Below are positions 1 through 12,703 of a stretch of 64,000 nucleotides of DNA, in pieces (position 1 is the first letter of the stretch; each line of letters opens with the position of its first letter). Source of the stretch: Isoetes taiwanensis (Eukaryota > Streptophyta > Lycopodiopsida > Isoetales > Isoetaceae); contig JAJEKV010000141.1 in assembly GCA_021234155.1 (NCBI GenBank), forward strand, positions 316,039 to 380,038. Direction: 5' to 3'. The notes beneath the pieces were generated by a model. That model had not been told where the DNA came from, did no database searches, and saw nothing but the letters and a program-made list of their open reading frames with translations. Made by a program: the position numbers and the translations under genes.

Positions 1-46
1 ATTCTACTCTACTCTACTCTATTCTATTCTATTCTATTCTAGAGAT
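1..46. repeat. pentanucleotide microsatellite
   Basis: Tandem ATTCT/ACTCT units fill the first bases of the window. It is simple sequence with no coding value. Confidence 0.8.
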
Positions 47-1855
47 CTATGATCAACTGCTCTTCCTTTTCTTCTCATATCCCTTCCTTACCATGATCCC
101 TATTATATGTATACCCTCCCCCCACTCCCAACACCAAAAAAAAAAAAAAAAAAAAAGAAAAACACCTCATTTGGATTAGTCAAAATGACTACATCTTTCA
201 TGATTCTCAATTGAGGAAGCATTTGCACGAGATCTTCTCAAGCTGCTTATATATCAAAGCTTGTTGTACTTCTGACTTGACAATTCCTGGAGGATGAAGC
301 CAATAAAATTCTCTACTCATATAAAAACTTCTGGTTCACTCCTATTTATAAATGCCACGAGCCCTGTACAAGATTAAAATGTCATCAGTAGTAGATACTC
401 CTCATTATGAACATATATGGGGGGAATGATACTAACCCCTTCAATCTATATGTCCTTTCTCTAAGAATGGGCATCTCAGCATCCTCTTCCAACCTTTCAC
501 AATCCTTGATACTAAGCTCCATGTTATAACTTAGTAGCTATTCTTTGCCATTTGGCTAAAATTTGGGCTTGACCATTAGGTTTTTGTTATCTTTAATAGG
601 ATAAAAACCTAAAGCAATTTAGCCAAATACAAATGAGGCTTTCCGAATTTTTTTGAAAGATTCACAAAAGTATCTACAATTTTCCTAGGTACTTTTCTTA
701 TTGTAGCCAGATTTTACAAGTTCTATTCAGCTTTTACAAAATTTTCAATAGAACTCCAAAATTCTTATAACTTTGGCTAGTGTTTTGCTTATTTTTTTAG
801 AAACTTTAGCCAAAGTATAATTAGAAATTAAAGGAATTCCATGCAACTATGGCCAAATCAAGTTCATGTTTCAAGGTTGAGGATTTCTTAATTTATACTC
901 TGCTAACCTCCTCATCTTCCCCGAGATTTCCCTTTTTCATGTTCAATGGGTCATCCAGAATGAACCTTTCTATAAGAATGGCTAATCGAATCCGGCTTTC
1001 AAAAATAAAATAGATGCATGTCTCTAGGTATATTGATGACCTTTTTTGCATGAATCGCACAAAAGTTAGTGTCATCCATTAACCTGACTACATCCATTAA
1101 CCCGACCATATAATCATTCGTTACTTCTTGGATAGTATGCCTTGGAAGCACATATCATTCTTGAACTCCTATTTGACCCCTGTACTAACATTATATTTAT
1201 TTCCATCTGTTATTAGCTCTTTGCAATTTTGGGCTTTCATGCCCCTTCTGTTGTTTGGGTCCCATGGCTAATCGATCTTCATAGACGTTAAAAATCCTAT
1301 CCATCCATCCATCCATCTAGCATTTGGAATGACAGCTTCTTGATTAACAACCCAACAGAGTTTTGGTACTTTCTTATTTCCCTCAAGGCTATTGTTCCTA
1401 CCCTATATCTCCGTTTCTTTGCCTGTGGTGCCTTCATTTTAATCCGAAGCTTTGCTGACTGTCGGGCAGTGTTATGCCCCAAAGCTTCAACTATAGTAGC
1501 TATTTCCTTCTTAGGCTTCTTGCCATAACCTTAGTCTTGCCTTTTGGTGACCCTTTTTAGGTTAAACACTCCTCCCGATGATTTTATTATCCTCATCTTA
1601 CTGCCAGATGCCCATTCAATCTCATACAGTTAAAGGTACTGCCTCTTGAGTAAATAGATGGATGCTAAAGTGTATGTCAATTCCCAGTTATGTTATGTTA
1701 TATGGTTGTATATTACTTTGATTTTGCACCTTTTGTGCGTGGGGAAGGGGGTAGACATCTAGGGGCTTGTCAATGTCCGACATGTGTGGGTTGAGTATGA
1801 GTTTGACACCTTCTAGATCAGTAGTAGAGCCCTAGTTCTAGTTTTGAGGGGTGAA
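47..1855. other. AT-rich intergenic DNA, nothing recognised
   Basis: I see no supported gene here. There is a poly-A run near 136-154 and an AT-rich stretch with scattered short open frames that lack codon structure or family motifs. It may be old transposon remnants, but no terminal repeat could be paired. Confidence 0.5.
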
Positions 1856-2276
1856 GGTTTGGGTTGATCCTGCCATCTGGGATCCCCAAATGGGATCCCC
1901 TCCTCCGGGATCCCCACGCGAGATCCCCTCCTCCGGGATCCCACAGTTAACTGCGCAGTGAACGCCTTACTGCGCAGTTTCGGCTGTTTTTTTGACCGGA
2001 TCGGAGCGAGGCCAGTGCAGTGGCACTCGTTCTGCTTCCTCCTTTGCATCTACGTGATCCCCTTGCCCTCCCGATTCCGACCAGCTACAAACTGATGCGA
2101 TGCGATTCGGTGCCGGATCGAGGGAGAAAATCCCACAGCAAGTTTGCCCCAAAAATCCCTATAAGGGCCAGGATTTTTGCGCAGTAACTGCGCAGTAACC
2201 GGGGATCCCGTCCTCCGGGATCACACCTCTTGGGTATCCCATCCTCCGGTATCACCCCTCCGGGATCCCCCAAACC
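1856..2276. mobile_element. GC-rich MITE-like block with GGGATCCC repeats
   Basis: A block of about 420 bp stands out as GC-rich in AT-rich surroundings. Its ends are inverted: GGTTTGGG followed by GATCC at the left, and GGATCCCCCAAACC at the right. Next to each end are tandem copies of a unit of about 22-24 bp with the core CTCCGGGATCCC, in opposite orientation on the two sides. Inside that, TACTGCGCAGT-type motifs also occur on both sides. There is no coding capacity. A clean target-site duplication could not be read, so superfamily is unassigned and the borders are approximate. Confidence 0.5.
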
Positions 2277-2309
2277 AGGGTAAGACTATCCCGCGCCGTA
2301 TATTACATT

Positions 2310-2850
2310 TATATGTATTATACCGTGCTAACTTATAGATACGATTCCATAGTATAGAGTGTTCCAAAGGAGGAATCGGAAAATGACACCTTCGTGTCCT
2401 TTTGCTTGTGCACTTATCCATCATAAGTGGTTTGGGTTAGATGACGAGCATTTATTGGTGATATTATCTCATGGAGAATGGGAATTTCTCGTATTTATAC
2501 AATAGAAGCGGTTCGGGAAGTATCATACTGAGCCAGGGTAGGAACTTCCACATGTGATGCATTATGTATGTTCTATGTGTTGATGGATGACCATCCATCG
2601 AGGTGGTATATTTATTTTATGTATGATTTGTTGCTATGTGTTATACGTGCTAACGTGTAGATACACTTCACCCAGAGAAGGAATGGGAAAATTCGTGTCC
2701 TGCGCGCAAACACTTGTCCATTCCAAGTGTTTTGGATTAAATGAAGCATCCTCCTCAGCAATGATGCATTGCTGGAGTGGGGAATTTTCCATATTTATAG
2801 GGTGGGGGCATTGTATAGATGTGGGAGCATCACATTTTTTGGTGCAAATT
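2310..2850. repeat. degenerate direct repeat (two copies)
   Basis: Two related blocks, about 2310-2550 and 2630-2850, share in the same order a TATACGTGCTAAC-like motif, TAGATAC, a GGAATGGGAAAAT-like stretch, a CACTTRTCCATYCAAGTG-like inverted motif and a TATTTATA box. The order is colinear but identity is only moderate. An open frame of 171 codons (2587-3102) overlaps the second copy but runs into the CACTA terminus and shows no family signature, so I do not call it a gene. The blocks could be a duplicated promoter-like segment or an old repeat. Confidence 0.4.
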
Positions 2851-3070
2851 CCTGATCACCTTTGCCAACATTTTTTTGTTTATAAAGGCAATGTTCTAAA
2901 TATTTTGAGAATACTTGTTGATCTTCCCATACAAGTTGTCCCACGCCTTCAATCTCATTCAAACTACAAGTCCATTTGTTGTGTTATATCTATAGATATT
3001 AAAACTAACATGCAACACTTACCTTTTCATTTTATTGAGTTTCTTCAAAAGGCATCAACATGGTGCCATA

Positions 3071-6000
3071 CACTACAAGAGAATGGGGCCTATAGTGTCT
3101 AGTATATTGGCAAAAAATTTGACACTAAGTGGACCTCGACACTATAGTAGACGTCATCATTGGTCACTGGGGTGACCACCTTTCAGTCAAGATTGTGACA
3201 AAAAAAAGTTCGACACTATTAGAGTTTCCAACAAGCTTGCAACCTGTACTGTGACAAATTAGCATCACAGATAATAGCAGTTTAGTGTCAAGAATATCAA
3301 CAAGCATTTTGTTGAATTCCACAAAGGTTTATGACAAGCTTACATCAGAAGCTTACATCAGGTTTAAGTATGATTTGTGCCAAAACTACAAATATACAGT
3401 GACAAGCTTTGAATTATATTTTGTATCAAAATTACACCAAGGTAATAGACCAGTTACAAGGGCACCAGTTGTCTAATAGTACCAACTTAGCAACAAAACT
3501 TTGTGAAGAATTAACAAGCACCATTCTCAAGATAGTGACAATCTAGCACCAAAACATTGTCAAAAAATACCAATACAAACTGATTGCACCTTACAAAAAT
3601 AAAATTTCAAAAATGGGAAAAGTAATAACTTTGATAATTGAAGACAAAATAACCAATTTCATTATCTAATAAGGATTGGAATACAACAAAGAAATTGAGC
3701 ATTGAGTTCATGCTTCTCATAATACATTTCAAATGTGCCAGCCAACGACCTCTAACTTCAAGTACAAAAGTTAAGTCCTCTTGACTTTCAAAGTCATCTT
3801 TATTTTGTTCAAGTTCGTTTCTTTTGCCTTCATGATTGTCCTCCTCCTGAATAGTTCGATGTAGAAATTAGCTCTAATTGAAGGAATTCGATGCAATGCA
3901 AAATGCTTTAAAACATATGAAACAATAAAACTTCATACCCGTTCTTTATCAGACTCACTATCAATATAGCAAATGTTCTGCATGTAGAATATACAAAATA
4001 TAAGGTTAATTTGCATTGAAAGAAACCACAGTTATCACGTCAAATACGTTTAATGTGTTCATAACTTCTTTCTCCTTCTTCAGTTTCATCTCAAAGATGA
4101 TACCTGGGGTTGTCCGTTAACATAGTCCAAGGCTTTAAGCTCATTAAAAACTAGAATAATAAATTCTGAGAAATGAACATTTAGCTGCGGCAAAAGTTGA
4201 AGCATTCAAAGCTGCAATATCAACTGCAGTAATCATGTCTGCCCTGCATATTATTACAACATAAGTCTATGAGTTTATATGAATTTTTCTTTACTAGCTT
4301 ATTTCTTTGCAATTCCCTGAGGATTTTACTGGAGGTTCTCCATCTGCTTGCATCTATATGGCAAAATGGTGCAGAATACTTGGCAATAATAGTACACCTT
4401 AGAAATAAACCTGGATTTTGAAAGCTTGTTACGTGCTATGTATATATTGCCGTAGAGACAGATATTGATGCCAAATCAAAGGACTCTAACAGTAGGGAGC
4501 TTTTAGATATAGATGGAGACAATCATGCAGCAATTAGATATAGATGGATTATGGTTCACTCTAAATCGTATAGGAGTGGAATGAAAAGTCAGAGCTCAAA
4601 AACTCTGCATAAATCTAAATGCTTTCTATAAAACAAGCCATGTGCATTGTTTAAAGGTTCATGGTGACACAAGAAATCAGAAATGTACACCAGCTAAAGA
4701 ATTAGCACGAATAAGTAAATGCAGTAGCTAAAGAATTTGTACGCAGCAAATTCATAAGTGTACAGCAGCTAAGGAATTGGTGTATTTCAAAGCAAGACAT
4801 GCATGACACTAATCCAAAGCAAAACCAACCTTTTTGGGCGATCATCTTCTTTCTCCATGCTTCATATCCGCCTTTTGCTATAATTTCCTGTAGCCAATCC
4901 TTTGTTGGCATGGACCCCCAATCCTGAAACTGTATTGTATTTTGAACATCAAAAAAAAAATTTGAAGAAATGTATTTGAAAGAAAATCATCAAAATAATG
5001 ATGACACTTACAAACTTAGTTTTAATAGTCATTATGCCTCCAGAGCCAGTCAGTTGCTGCCTTTTGCGTATAGAAGCAACATCTCTTTGTCATTGATAAT
5101 TCTTACCAACAAAGCCAGCCCTCCAATCTTATTAAATCTGTGCCAACCTGTGCCTCACTGTGCTCACCAATTGCTGCTCCTTGTCTCTGCTCTGTGCCCT
5201 GCTGCCAAATCTGCAGAAGAAAGATGGTGAGATCAAGAGCCAAATTAATCGGTACATCCAATGATTTTTGCACATGCATTCTTCAGATTATCAAAAGAAG
5301 ATTTGACAGAGCCAGCAAAAAGATCAAGGAAGAAAAGGATACTTTCGTGACCAAGAGTGGCCCAGCTTTGCATTTTCTGAAGTATTTGAAGGCAGTGACG
5401 CATCTTTTCGTGACCACAGACCGCTGAGTAATTTTCCATAGCAAAGATTTTCTGCCATCGCCAAACTGCCATGTCTTCTGCCTTTGCATGCCATAGCTTG
5501 CTCTTAATCCTCTGCTCTGAGATTCATATTTTCGCCAGCCATCTGTGACAAAAGCAGAACAAAAATGAAAGAGAAGCCTATTTTGTCGCCATCTCTGCCG
5601 CTGTGCTTCCACCTTCTGCCGTTACATCTGCCAAGCCCTTCCCCTATTTCATGCTTCATAGATCCGCCACGCCAATCTGCAAGAACCGATCAAGAAGCTA
5701 CCTGCTTGCCGCCATACCCTGCCATTGATTTTTTCTTTGCTCTCTTCTGGCTGATAACAGCCGCCATTATCAGCCTTCTTCCCTCCTTATTTTTTACCCT
5801 TTTGTTGCCACATTTTTTCCTTACCGTATCCCATTCCATATGCTACATTTCACCTTTTTTTTATCCATCTTTTTTTTTTCCTATGTTCACGTTTTTGCCA
5901 TATTACTTTTACCCGTTCACTTTTTAAGCAGGATTGCAATTCTAGTGCCACGTGTCTTAGCACGTTAGCTTAATTCCATCAATTCTAACTTTTGCATCCA

Positions 6001-6848
6001 ACGGCCAGAAAAAAATAGAAAAAGCTAAGAAAATTATGTTTATGCATCCTTCTTCTAGGGCAAATCTTGAAGAGCAGGTGCGTTGGCAGTGGCAAGAAAA
6101 TAGGGAAGGCACGGTGCCTCAGATGGGCAATGACCAGCACCTTCTTGCAATTCAATGAATTCATTTATTTGTCATATAAAGAGTAGTTCCTAGAGTTTCT
6201 ATATATAGGTTATGTACATTACAAGTATCTCATATTTGACGAGTCTTGCCTTCCTAAGAGGTTTTCTCTTTTGTTCACATTGTCAAGTACCCTTCACCAT
6301 TTACTATTCCCCTTCATCCAACTAGTTCTTAGATGTCCAAATCATTTTTCAATCGTATCAAGTAATATCCCTTAGTGCAGTACTATATCTTATGTATGAA
6401 TACGCAACACAAGTTTGTGCAATACTAGACACAAAGTTGGATGGCATTCTGTTGTAAGTCTTAAGAAAATGTTGTAGCGACTTAGTTATAATGTTGTTTA
6501 AAAATTGTTGCAACAACCCACTTAAATTAGACAAATGCTCCTCACAATTTAGTTGAAATATTAGATAAAAATTGGATATCCTTTTGTTACAAGTCTTAAG
6601 AAAAGGTTGTTACATCTTAGTTATAATATTGTTCAAAAGTTGTTGCAATAACCCATTTAAATTGCGATAAAAAAAATTGACAAAAGGATGTCATTGCATT
6701 GGACGAGATATTTGACGCTATGCACAAGACATAAATTTGACACAACGCAAGCACTTTGTGTCAAGATAGTAGCAGTCGACACAAAATTGTCACTAGATCT
6801 ATGGCTTGTCATAAGGGTTGACACTATACCCCCCATCCTCTTGTAGTG
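3071..6848. mobile_element. CACTA (En/Spm-type) DNA transposon, non-autonomous
   Basis: The element starts CACTACAAGAG and ends CTCTTGTAGTG. The inverted ends share about 28 bp with a few mismatches, and the element is flanked by the 3-bp target duplication ATA at 3068-3070 and 6849-6851. The subterminal regions repeat TTGACAC/GACACTAT motifs in many copies, typical of transposase-binding arrays in this superfamily. The right part also has two direct repeats of about 125 bp (near 6470-6680). No transposase open frame is visible, so at 3.78 kb it is probably a non-autonomous derivative. Removing it joins host sequence cleanly. Confidence 0.88.
4830..4911 (-). pseudogene. possible exon carried inside the CACTA element
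   Basis: A short protein-like stretch beginning MPTKDWLQEIIAKGG and ending in a lysine-rich helix stops at a consensus-like donor (AAG followed by GTTGG) on the minus strand. I do not recognise the family. It may be a captured host exon or a remnant of an element gene. Support is limited to protein-like composition and the splice site. Confidence 0.25.
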
Positions 6849-7180
6849 ATACCTGCAATATGTAGTTTATATTGAGTTATGTGAAACCTACCAACGTTTA
6901 GGCCTAGAATGCTTTGGTATTATTAAGTAACAATTAAGCTTAGTCTTGTTTGATGTAAAAGAATATGTAGAGATATAGACACTGGAATACCTCAAATTTG
7001 CTCTAATCCATGCAAAACTCAACATGCAATTCCGTCTAAAAAGGAAGGATCTGATATCTCTCTCAAGAAAGAAAAAGAAGGTAGAATGAATCCCACCCAA
7101 GGCATCTTAATTGGGGCATTAATTTATTGCTAATGTTGAAATAACAACGTGCGAGTTTGAAAAAAATAAACAAATGCTAT
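6849..7180. other. intergenic, nothing recognised
   Basis: This stretch lies between the CACTA right end and the start of the duplicated root-cap segment. I see only AT-rich sequence and a short minus-strand open frame without features. Confidence 0.5.
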
Positions 7181-9319
7181 ATACATTGTTGATTTACCAT
7201 CCACATACTATTTTCTATGGAGACTTGTTTTATTTCTCGTATTTCTATACATTGGGGTCTTAAATAGGATGCTCATATTATTTTACTACGTAAAACTTGT
7301 TTATTTCACGTATGTTTATACATGGAGTATTAAAAGGGTGTTCATCGTCGACAAACCATGCCAGCACCTCCAGAACCACATTCAAGAGAGGGCAAATACA
7401 CCTCGTGTTGTTCGTCCATCTCAATATCTTGATCCAGAGGTGCAACATGGTGCCCAAATTGTGAAACAAGACAATCCGAGGCAAATAGGGAGGAAGTAGC
7501 ATATAGATCATCACCACCCATGATTGGCATAGCAACAGATCGCTTCACTTTGCTTACAAATCCAGGGGCATAAGTGTGTCCAAGGACACCATGGACCTTT
7601 GGTGTGAGGTTGAAGAACTTAAAGTGTAGATCTAAATGGGCAAAGCAATCATCTTGTGTTATACCATAGTTATGAACACGAGACTCTTGAGCCGTGATGG
7701 GAACTACTATAACTTCAATAGAGAATCGACCCTCCAGTTCTAAAGAGATTGCATTGGTGGCTTTATTTCTAATAATTTGGAGGCCGGATTCAGGGTCCAT
7801 CCAAGTTGATCCAGTTGCTAGGGTTAGGACGATAGGAGTAGAGTCCAAAACTAAGGCGAGGTTATCAGCATCTTCATCCCATGTACCAACTTTCTTGGCT
7901 CCAACATAGAGTTTATGAGATCCAAACATAATGCCTAGGGACTTCACCCAGGTGAAGTCTCTACTCTTTCCTCCATCTCGTTCCTTGCCGATAAACAGAG
8001 CATTGATATGCAGATCGGCGTCGGAGACGAGGCAAAAGGATTGGTCACGTTTGCCATGGAAGTAGAACATGACACCATCTCCGCCTATGAAGCGAGGATC
8101 TTGGCAAACTGCGCCCTTGCGGTTGCAACCTATGACATGGGGGTGGGGGAGGCTGATATCAGGAGACAAGATCAACCATAAACCATGAAGATGTGAGGCA
8201 ATAGATAGTAGTATACTTACCACAGTTGCTTTTGCAAGTTCTGCAGTTGGTGGTGCACTTTAGAGGGCAGTCAGAAGGGCAAGGAATGCTCATCCACTGG
8301 CAGAGCCCAGGAACGTTGCTGCAAGGAAAATTGCTGTAGCTGTAGACAGCATAGGCATTTTGGACAGCCATGGCCAGCAGCAATACCATAGCCACAGGAA
8401 CTAGCATCGACGCCATAGCTGAGCTTGAGCTTGAGCTTCAACTTGAACTTTTGAACTTGAACTGGGCTGTCGGTGTTTTATAGAATGGAATCGAAGGAAT
8501 CAGGGTTTAAGTCAATCGCATTAACTCCCTTCGACGTCCAGCACATGCCCTCTGATGCTCAATCCCTTAGTTTACTATGTGGTGAGTTTCTCAGAGCGTT
8601 CTTCCTTTTATTTTTTTATAGTTGACTTGGATTCGGCTGATATCAAGGTCCATATCTCCATAATGGGGCTCTTCTTCAGTGTTCACAGATTTTTTATCCT
8701 TTCATCTCCACGTTTCCTATGCATTTGTGTCTTCTAGGTTATGTTTATCAAGACGTGAAGACTTTCCAAAAGACTTATAACCTCGTGTCCAGCACTCAAA
8801 CTTGCAACAAAGGTTTTTGCATGCCTTAACTTGTCCTTTGTCAAACAAAGTTTTTCACTTCTTCAGCAATAAAAAAGTGTAGTTGATTATTTACTGCCCT
8901 AAGCTTAGATTTTCTACTCTTTTGTACCAGCTTTGGAAACTACAGCCAAGTTCCGGCCAGCCTAACAGCCATTAAAGCTCTGAATTGTTGTTTTTTGTTT
9001 CACATGGTCACTGCTGGCAGCAAACATTGTTACAACTTTCTATCTTTAATTTTTTTCAGATGATGGCTTCCACGTACTTGTTAACCGGGTTTATGCTTGG
9101 CCTGAAATTCTGTGCAGAGTGCCTCATCATACACCACAACAAGTGCTTAAGTTTTGTTTGACCAGATTTAAACTTATGGCTATGGCTTTGTTGTTCAGAA
9201 ACCCTAGTTAAACCACATCTCTTGTACATCCACAGCATTCAGTGTAGTTCCCAGCAATAAGACAATGTTGTCTATAACCATTTGCCATCCATCTAAGCCT
9301 GGCCGAAGACTTTGTGAAG
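7181..9319. repeat. segmental duplication, copy 1 (root-cap locus)
   Basis: This segment of about 2.1 kb is repeated in direct orientation at 18915-20979 with very high similarity. It covers the 3' flank, the whole root-cap-like gene and about 0.9 kb upstream of it. Homology starts near the ATTTACCAT motif and ends after GGCCGAAGACTTTGTGAA. Upstream of the gene (8417-9319) I see no second gene. A T-rich tract followed by CAG and an ATG near 9061 could open an exon, but its reading is not supported further. Confidence 0.9.
7342..8416 (-). CDS. root-cap family secreted protein (two exons)
   Basis: The coding sequence joins 8221-8416 and 7342-8129 on the minus strand. The 91-bp intron (8130-8220) has GTAAGT and ATAG borders, giving 327 residues. 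Residues about 1-23 form a signal peptide (MASMLVPVAMVLLLAM then an Ala-Tyr-Ala region). A short cysteine-rich segment follows (PCPSDCPLKCTTNCRTCKSNC). The rest matches the plant root-cap/LEA-related domain: DPRFIGGDGVMFYFHGK, SDADLHINALFIGK, DFTWVKSLGIMFGSHKLYVG, VVPITAQESRVHNYGI, DDCFAHLDLHFKFF, and MPIMGGDDLY with a final FASDC. Family members are secreted or cell-wall proteins of root cap and other tissues; their biochemical role is not settled. The start is the first ATG giving a signal peptide. The reading frame is intact, unlike the copy at 19-20 kb, so this is probably the working copy. Confidence 0.9.
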
Positions 9320-9358
9320 ACCTGTGCTGCTGTTAGTAGTACCTTCCCTATTCCACAG

Positions 9359-10493
9359 CAGAGAAGAAATTAAGTGAACTACAATTTGTAGTGCATCTAA
9401 CAACTATAATTTCCCAGTATATAACTGCTCTTCAGGATGAGACTCAGGTATAAGTGCTGCTTCTATGCTTTCTTAATTTCAAGTGTCTTTTATGAGCATG
9501 GTGCGTATAGCTTGTTTCAAATTTATACATGTTGGGGACCTAGGTAAGCCAAGTAATGGAAACTTATCAGATAAAGCCACTTTCTACCAAACCACGATTT
9601 TCAACAATGTCAGACTCTGTAGTTCCTTAGATTAAGCATATAAAATATCTTATGTAACTAAACAACATATTTTAGAATCCACTCATTTTTTGTTGAAACA
9701 ATACCATGCACTGTTCCCTTTCTAATATATATAGTATACAAAACTACACTTTCTCCAGTTTATGTCTTGACAATGAGAGGAGAGGATAAGATCTTGATAT
9801 GTTGCCAGATGCGAATTCTGCACTTAAATGTCCATTGTGTACTTTAGCAGGTTATACAGAGCTGCTTTGGAGCGAATAAATTTGTCTATTCATGGAGTAA
9901 TATGTTCAGCGATTTTCTATCTTCTTTGAGTTTGGCATCTGCTGGAATAGGGTTGCCCACTTTGTCAATATACTTGGGAGAGCACTTCGTGCAGGTGCGT
10001 TGATGATGAAAGGGAAGGAAAATTTGGAAAGATCGTTCCTTCAGAACATGTTAGGTGTGTTTATTATATCAAATGCATCTGCAATATTTTATTATTGAAC
10101 ATATATGAGCAGTATTTTGAAAGGTGTTCGTCAATAGGGGCATTTAGTGGAAGAAAAGCTATGTGGGGGCAGAAATTGCTATTAGCAACAGTTCTTTTGG
10201 CAATCAGTGTGCGATTTGGAAACAAAGTACATCAAGGACTGGTAACAGCTTGATTTCTTGAATATACATCATATTTCATGAAGATACAGGGATCACATGT
10301 GTGATATACATCATTTCTATGTTTGATTTTTATAATGTGTATATTTTGTCAATTTCAGGATCACGAAAGATCAAGCACAAGAGCAATGGAGGAGGAACTG
10401 CATAGAAGATTAACTAAGATGAGGGAGAGGATGGAATTTGTTAAAATTCTTTGCCAAAATGTATCAGAGATAACAGATATGCAGCCTACCTGA
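9359..10493 (+). CDS. unrecognised four-exon gene, small membrane or coiled-coil protein (partial 5')
   Basis: Four exons join in one reading frame with GT-AG borders: 9359-9447, 9851-9994, 10113-10241 and 10359-10493; the last three junctions are all phase 0. The translation is open throughout and protein-like. It begins around EKKLSELQFVVHLTTIISQY. The second exon has SLASAGIGLPTLSIYLGEH, and the third has a hydrophobic segment LLLATVLLAISV followed by RFGNK. The last is a charged helix, EEELHRRLTKMRERMEFVK, ending in MQPT and TGA. A second frame just after this stop (EKLEAVKSEMDLIK) reads like a continuation, so a small indel may have truncated the protein. The 5' end is not found; it would lie in or beyond the duplicated segment. 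I do not recognise the family. Confidence 0.5.
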
Positions 10494-12269
10494 GAAGCTG
10501 GAGGCAGTTAAAAGTGAAATGGATCTAATAAAGCTTGATTGCTTGGGCGGGTTCGGCACACCTCTGAGCTGCTGTTGCTGGTTATTTCGAGTGTCCATTC
10601 GCACGTCTCAAGATTTGTATGGTCTTAACGCGTGGAGTGCAAAAACCGTTACCAAATTACGTTCGCCACTCTTTTGTACAGGAATTTGGTAGAATGCACA
10701 TTGTGAGGATGAACAGAAGAAGACGCTATCCCATTGGGAAAGATTGTATAAGTGGCTTTGCAAAGTAGAATCTTGCGACTCCATGCAAAACTATGGGTCG
10801 ATTCGGTGGAGCTTAAATTTCTAGTGTAAGGAGAATAGAAAATTTGGCTTCTTAGAAACCATTATCTTTTTGATACTACTGTCTTATTCTCCTCGTAAAT
10901 AAAAGCCGATTAACAGGTTTCTTTCTCATTTTTCCCTAGAGGCAGAAGGAGCCCAAAATATAAATTCGATCAGCGCGTGACTTCGTGATTTTGTGAAGAA
11001 GGTTGGTTTAGATGCAAGCCTATGTAGGGCAGAAGGGGAATCGCGCGGTACAGCCCACCAAAATGTCTTCTGAGAAAAATTGTGACCAGATAGAAACAAT
11101 GATCCTAGCCACGATTTTGTCTACAGAGATCCCCTGGCGGAGCAACAATTTTGCAATGTTGACAAGATTGTTCAATCAGATTTTCCAACACTGACATCAC
11201 GGCACGCTTTGATCTTTAAAAAACCCTTGAACTAACCTGCTCAGAAGAAAGAAGATGACGAAGAGATGGAAGCTCCTTCTGCCTTATGCAGATCGACCCA
11301 TTTAGCCCTACAAAAAACAAGAATTTCGTAGGAAGAAAAATATACTTGATTTTTCTTGCCAAACGAGAAGCACGGATCCGTTAAGCATTTACCACAGAAG
11401 CAAAGAATGGTCTGATCTTGCAGCTTCTGCACCGCCGCCGCTCTACGATTTCTGCCCACCATCAAGAACCAGGACAAGGGGAAAGAAAGCGCGGGATCGG
11501 GATTCAGATTTGAAGTTCCATTTCCAAAGGTTGAACGGTACGTCAATAATTTTGTTTGGAGTTCCTATTTCCAAAGGTTGGACGATACATCTATAGTTTT
11601 ATTTGTTTGCCCTCCCTCCCTCCCTCTCAATGTGATTAATTTTATATAAGAAATTTATAGCAGATGCCACAAACATATCTCTGGTTCCAAACCTGCGAGT
11701 TGTTGTTAATGCTAATCAACGACAGCAAGGCCCAACCCAATAATGTTGACTAATACAGATTAGCAAAATCTCCATCATCCTCCCTCTAAAACGATCTCGA
11801 CCATCCAAAACCAAAATCCACCTACTGGCCCATCAATAAAAATTTGCCCTTCGTCAACGCAAAAAGGGGCAAAACCAAGAGAAAATCGCAAAGCCATCGG
11901 AACAGAGGATTTAGGGATGTAATGAACTACCAAACAAAGCTGGAGAAAATATTGTATTTGGAGTATTTAGAGAGCAATTATGCTACTAAATCCATCAGAT
12001 TCCATACGATAAAGCTTTTGGAATTGGAGCTCCAAGAAATTATGATATAAGTTTTTGTAAGAAAGGGGGCGCCTGCAAACTGTGGAACTGCAGCCATATT
12101 GAACCAAAATACTACTTTTTCCAAAATTAGTGGTGGATTGAACAACAGAAATAGTCGAATGGAAATGCCTCCCATAGCTAAAAACTCTAGCAGCACCGAA
12201 TTTGGATCTGCCATAGCTAGCAGGGCCGAGCTATCAATGCATCCCTTCCTACAATGCATCTCTTCTACA
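10494..12269. other. intergenic, no gene supported
   Basis: The sequence immediately after the four-exon gene stays open for about 60 codons in another frame, possibly a frameshifted tail. Further on there is a short CCCT repeat near 11607 and two imperfect copies of a unit of about 45 bp (near 11518 and 11563). Other open frames here are short and featureless. Confidence 0.4.
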
Positions 12270-12703
12270 TCTCTTGATGCAATACTATATCTTTAATGAT
12301 GTATATAGAAGAATTAGAAAAATGTTGAAGTGATTTAGGTATAATATTGCTTAAAAATTATTGCAACGACCCACTTAAATTGTAATATAAAGTTGACAAA
12401 TGCTTCTCACAATTCGTCAAAATATTAGATGAAATTTTGGATAACATCTTGTTACGTGGCTTAAGAGAAGGTTGTCAAAACTTAGCTATTGTTCAGAAGT
12501 TGTTGCAATAACTTACTTAAATTGCATAAAAAATTGACAAAAGGAGGTCACTGCTTTATCGAAATACTTGACGCTATGCATTAGACACAATTTTGACACA
12601 ACACAAACACTTTGTGTCAATATATTAGCATTCGACACAAAATTGTCACTACACCTATGGCTTGTCACAAGGGTTGACACTATACCCCCATCCTCTTGTA
12701 GTG
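12270..12703. mobile_element. right end of a second CACTA element of the 3071-6848 family
   Basis: About 430 bp match the right end of the 3.8 kb CACTA element: the same subterminal repeats, the TTGACACTAT box and the terminus CTCTTGTAGTG. The terminus abuts LINE sequence at 12704. I could not find the partner left end in the window, so this copy is truncated or rearranged, or its left part has diverged. Confidence 0.75.

Noticed and set aside
2587-3102. Open frame of 171 codons next to the CACTA left end
   Set aside because: It runs across the transposon border, overlaps a degenerate repeat and has no family signature.
5565-5927. Plus-strand open frame of 120 codons inside the first CACTA element
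   Set aside because: Pro/Ser- then Phe-rich translation of a pyrimidine-rich tract; no motif, no splice context.
12270-12703. Pairing this CACTA right end with the left end at 3071
   Set aside because: The 3071 left end already has a matching right end at 6848 with the same ATA duplication.
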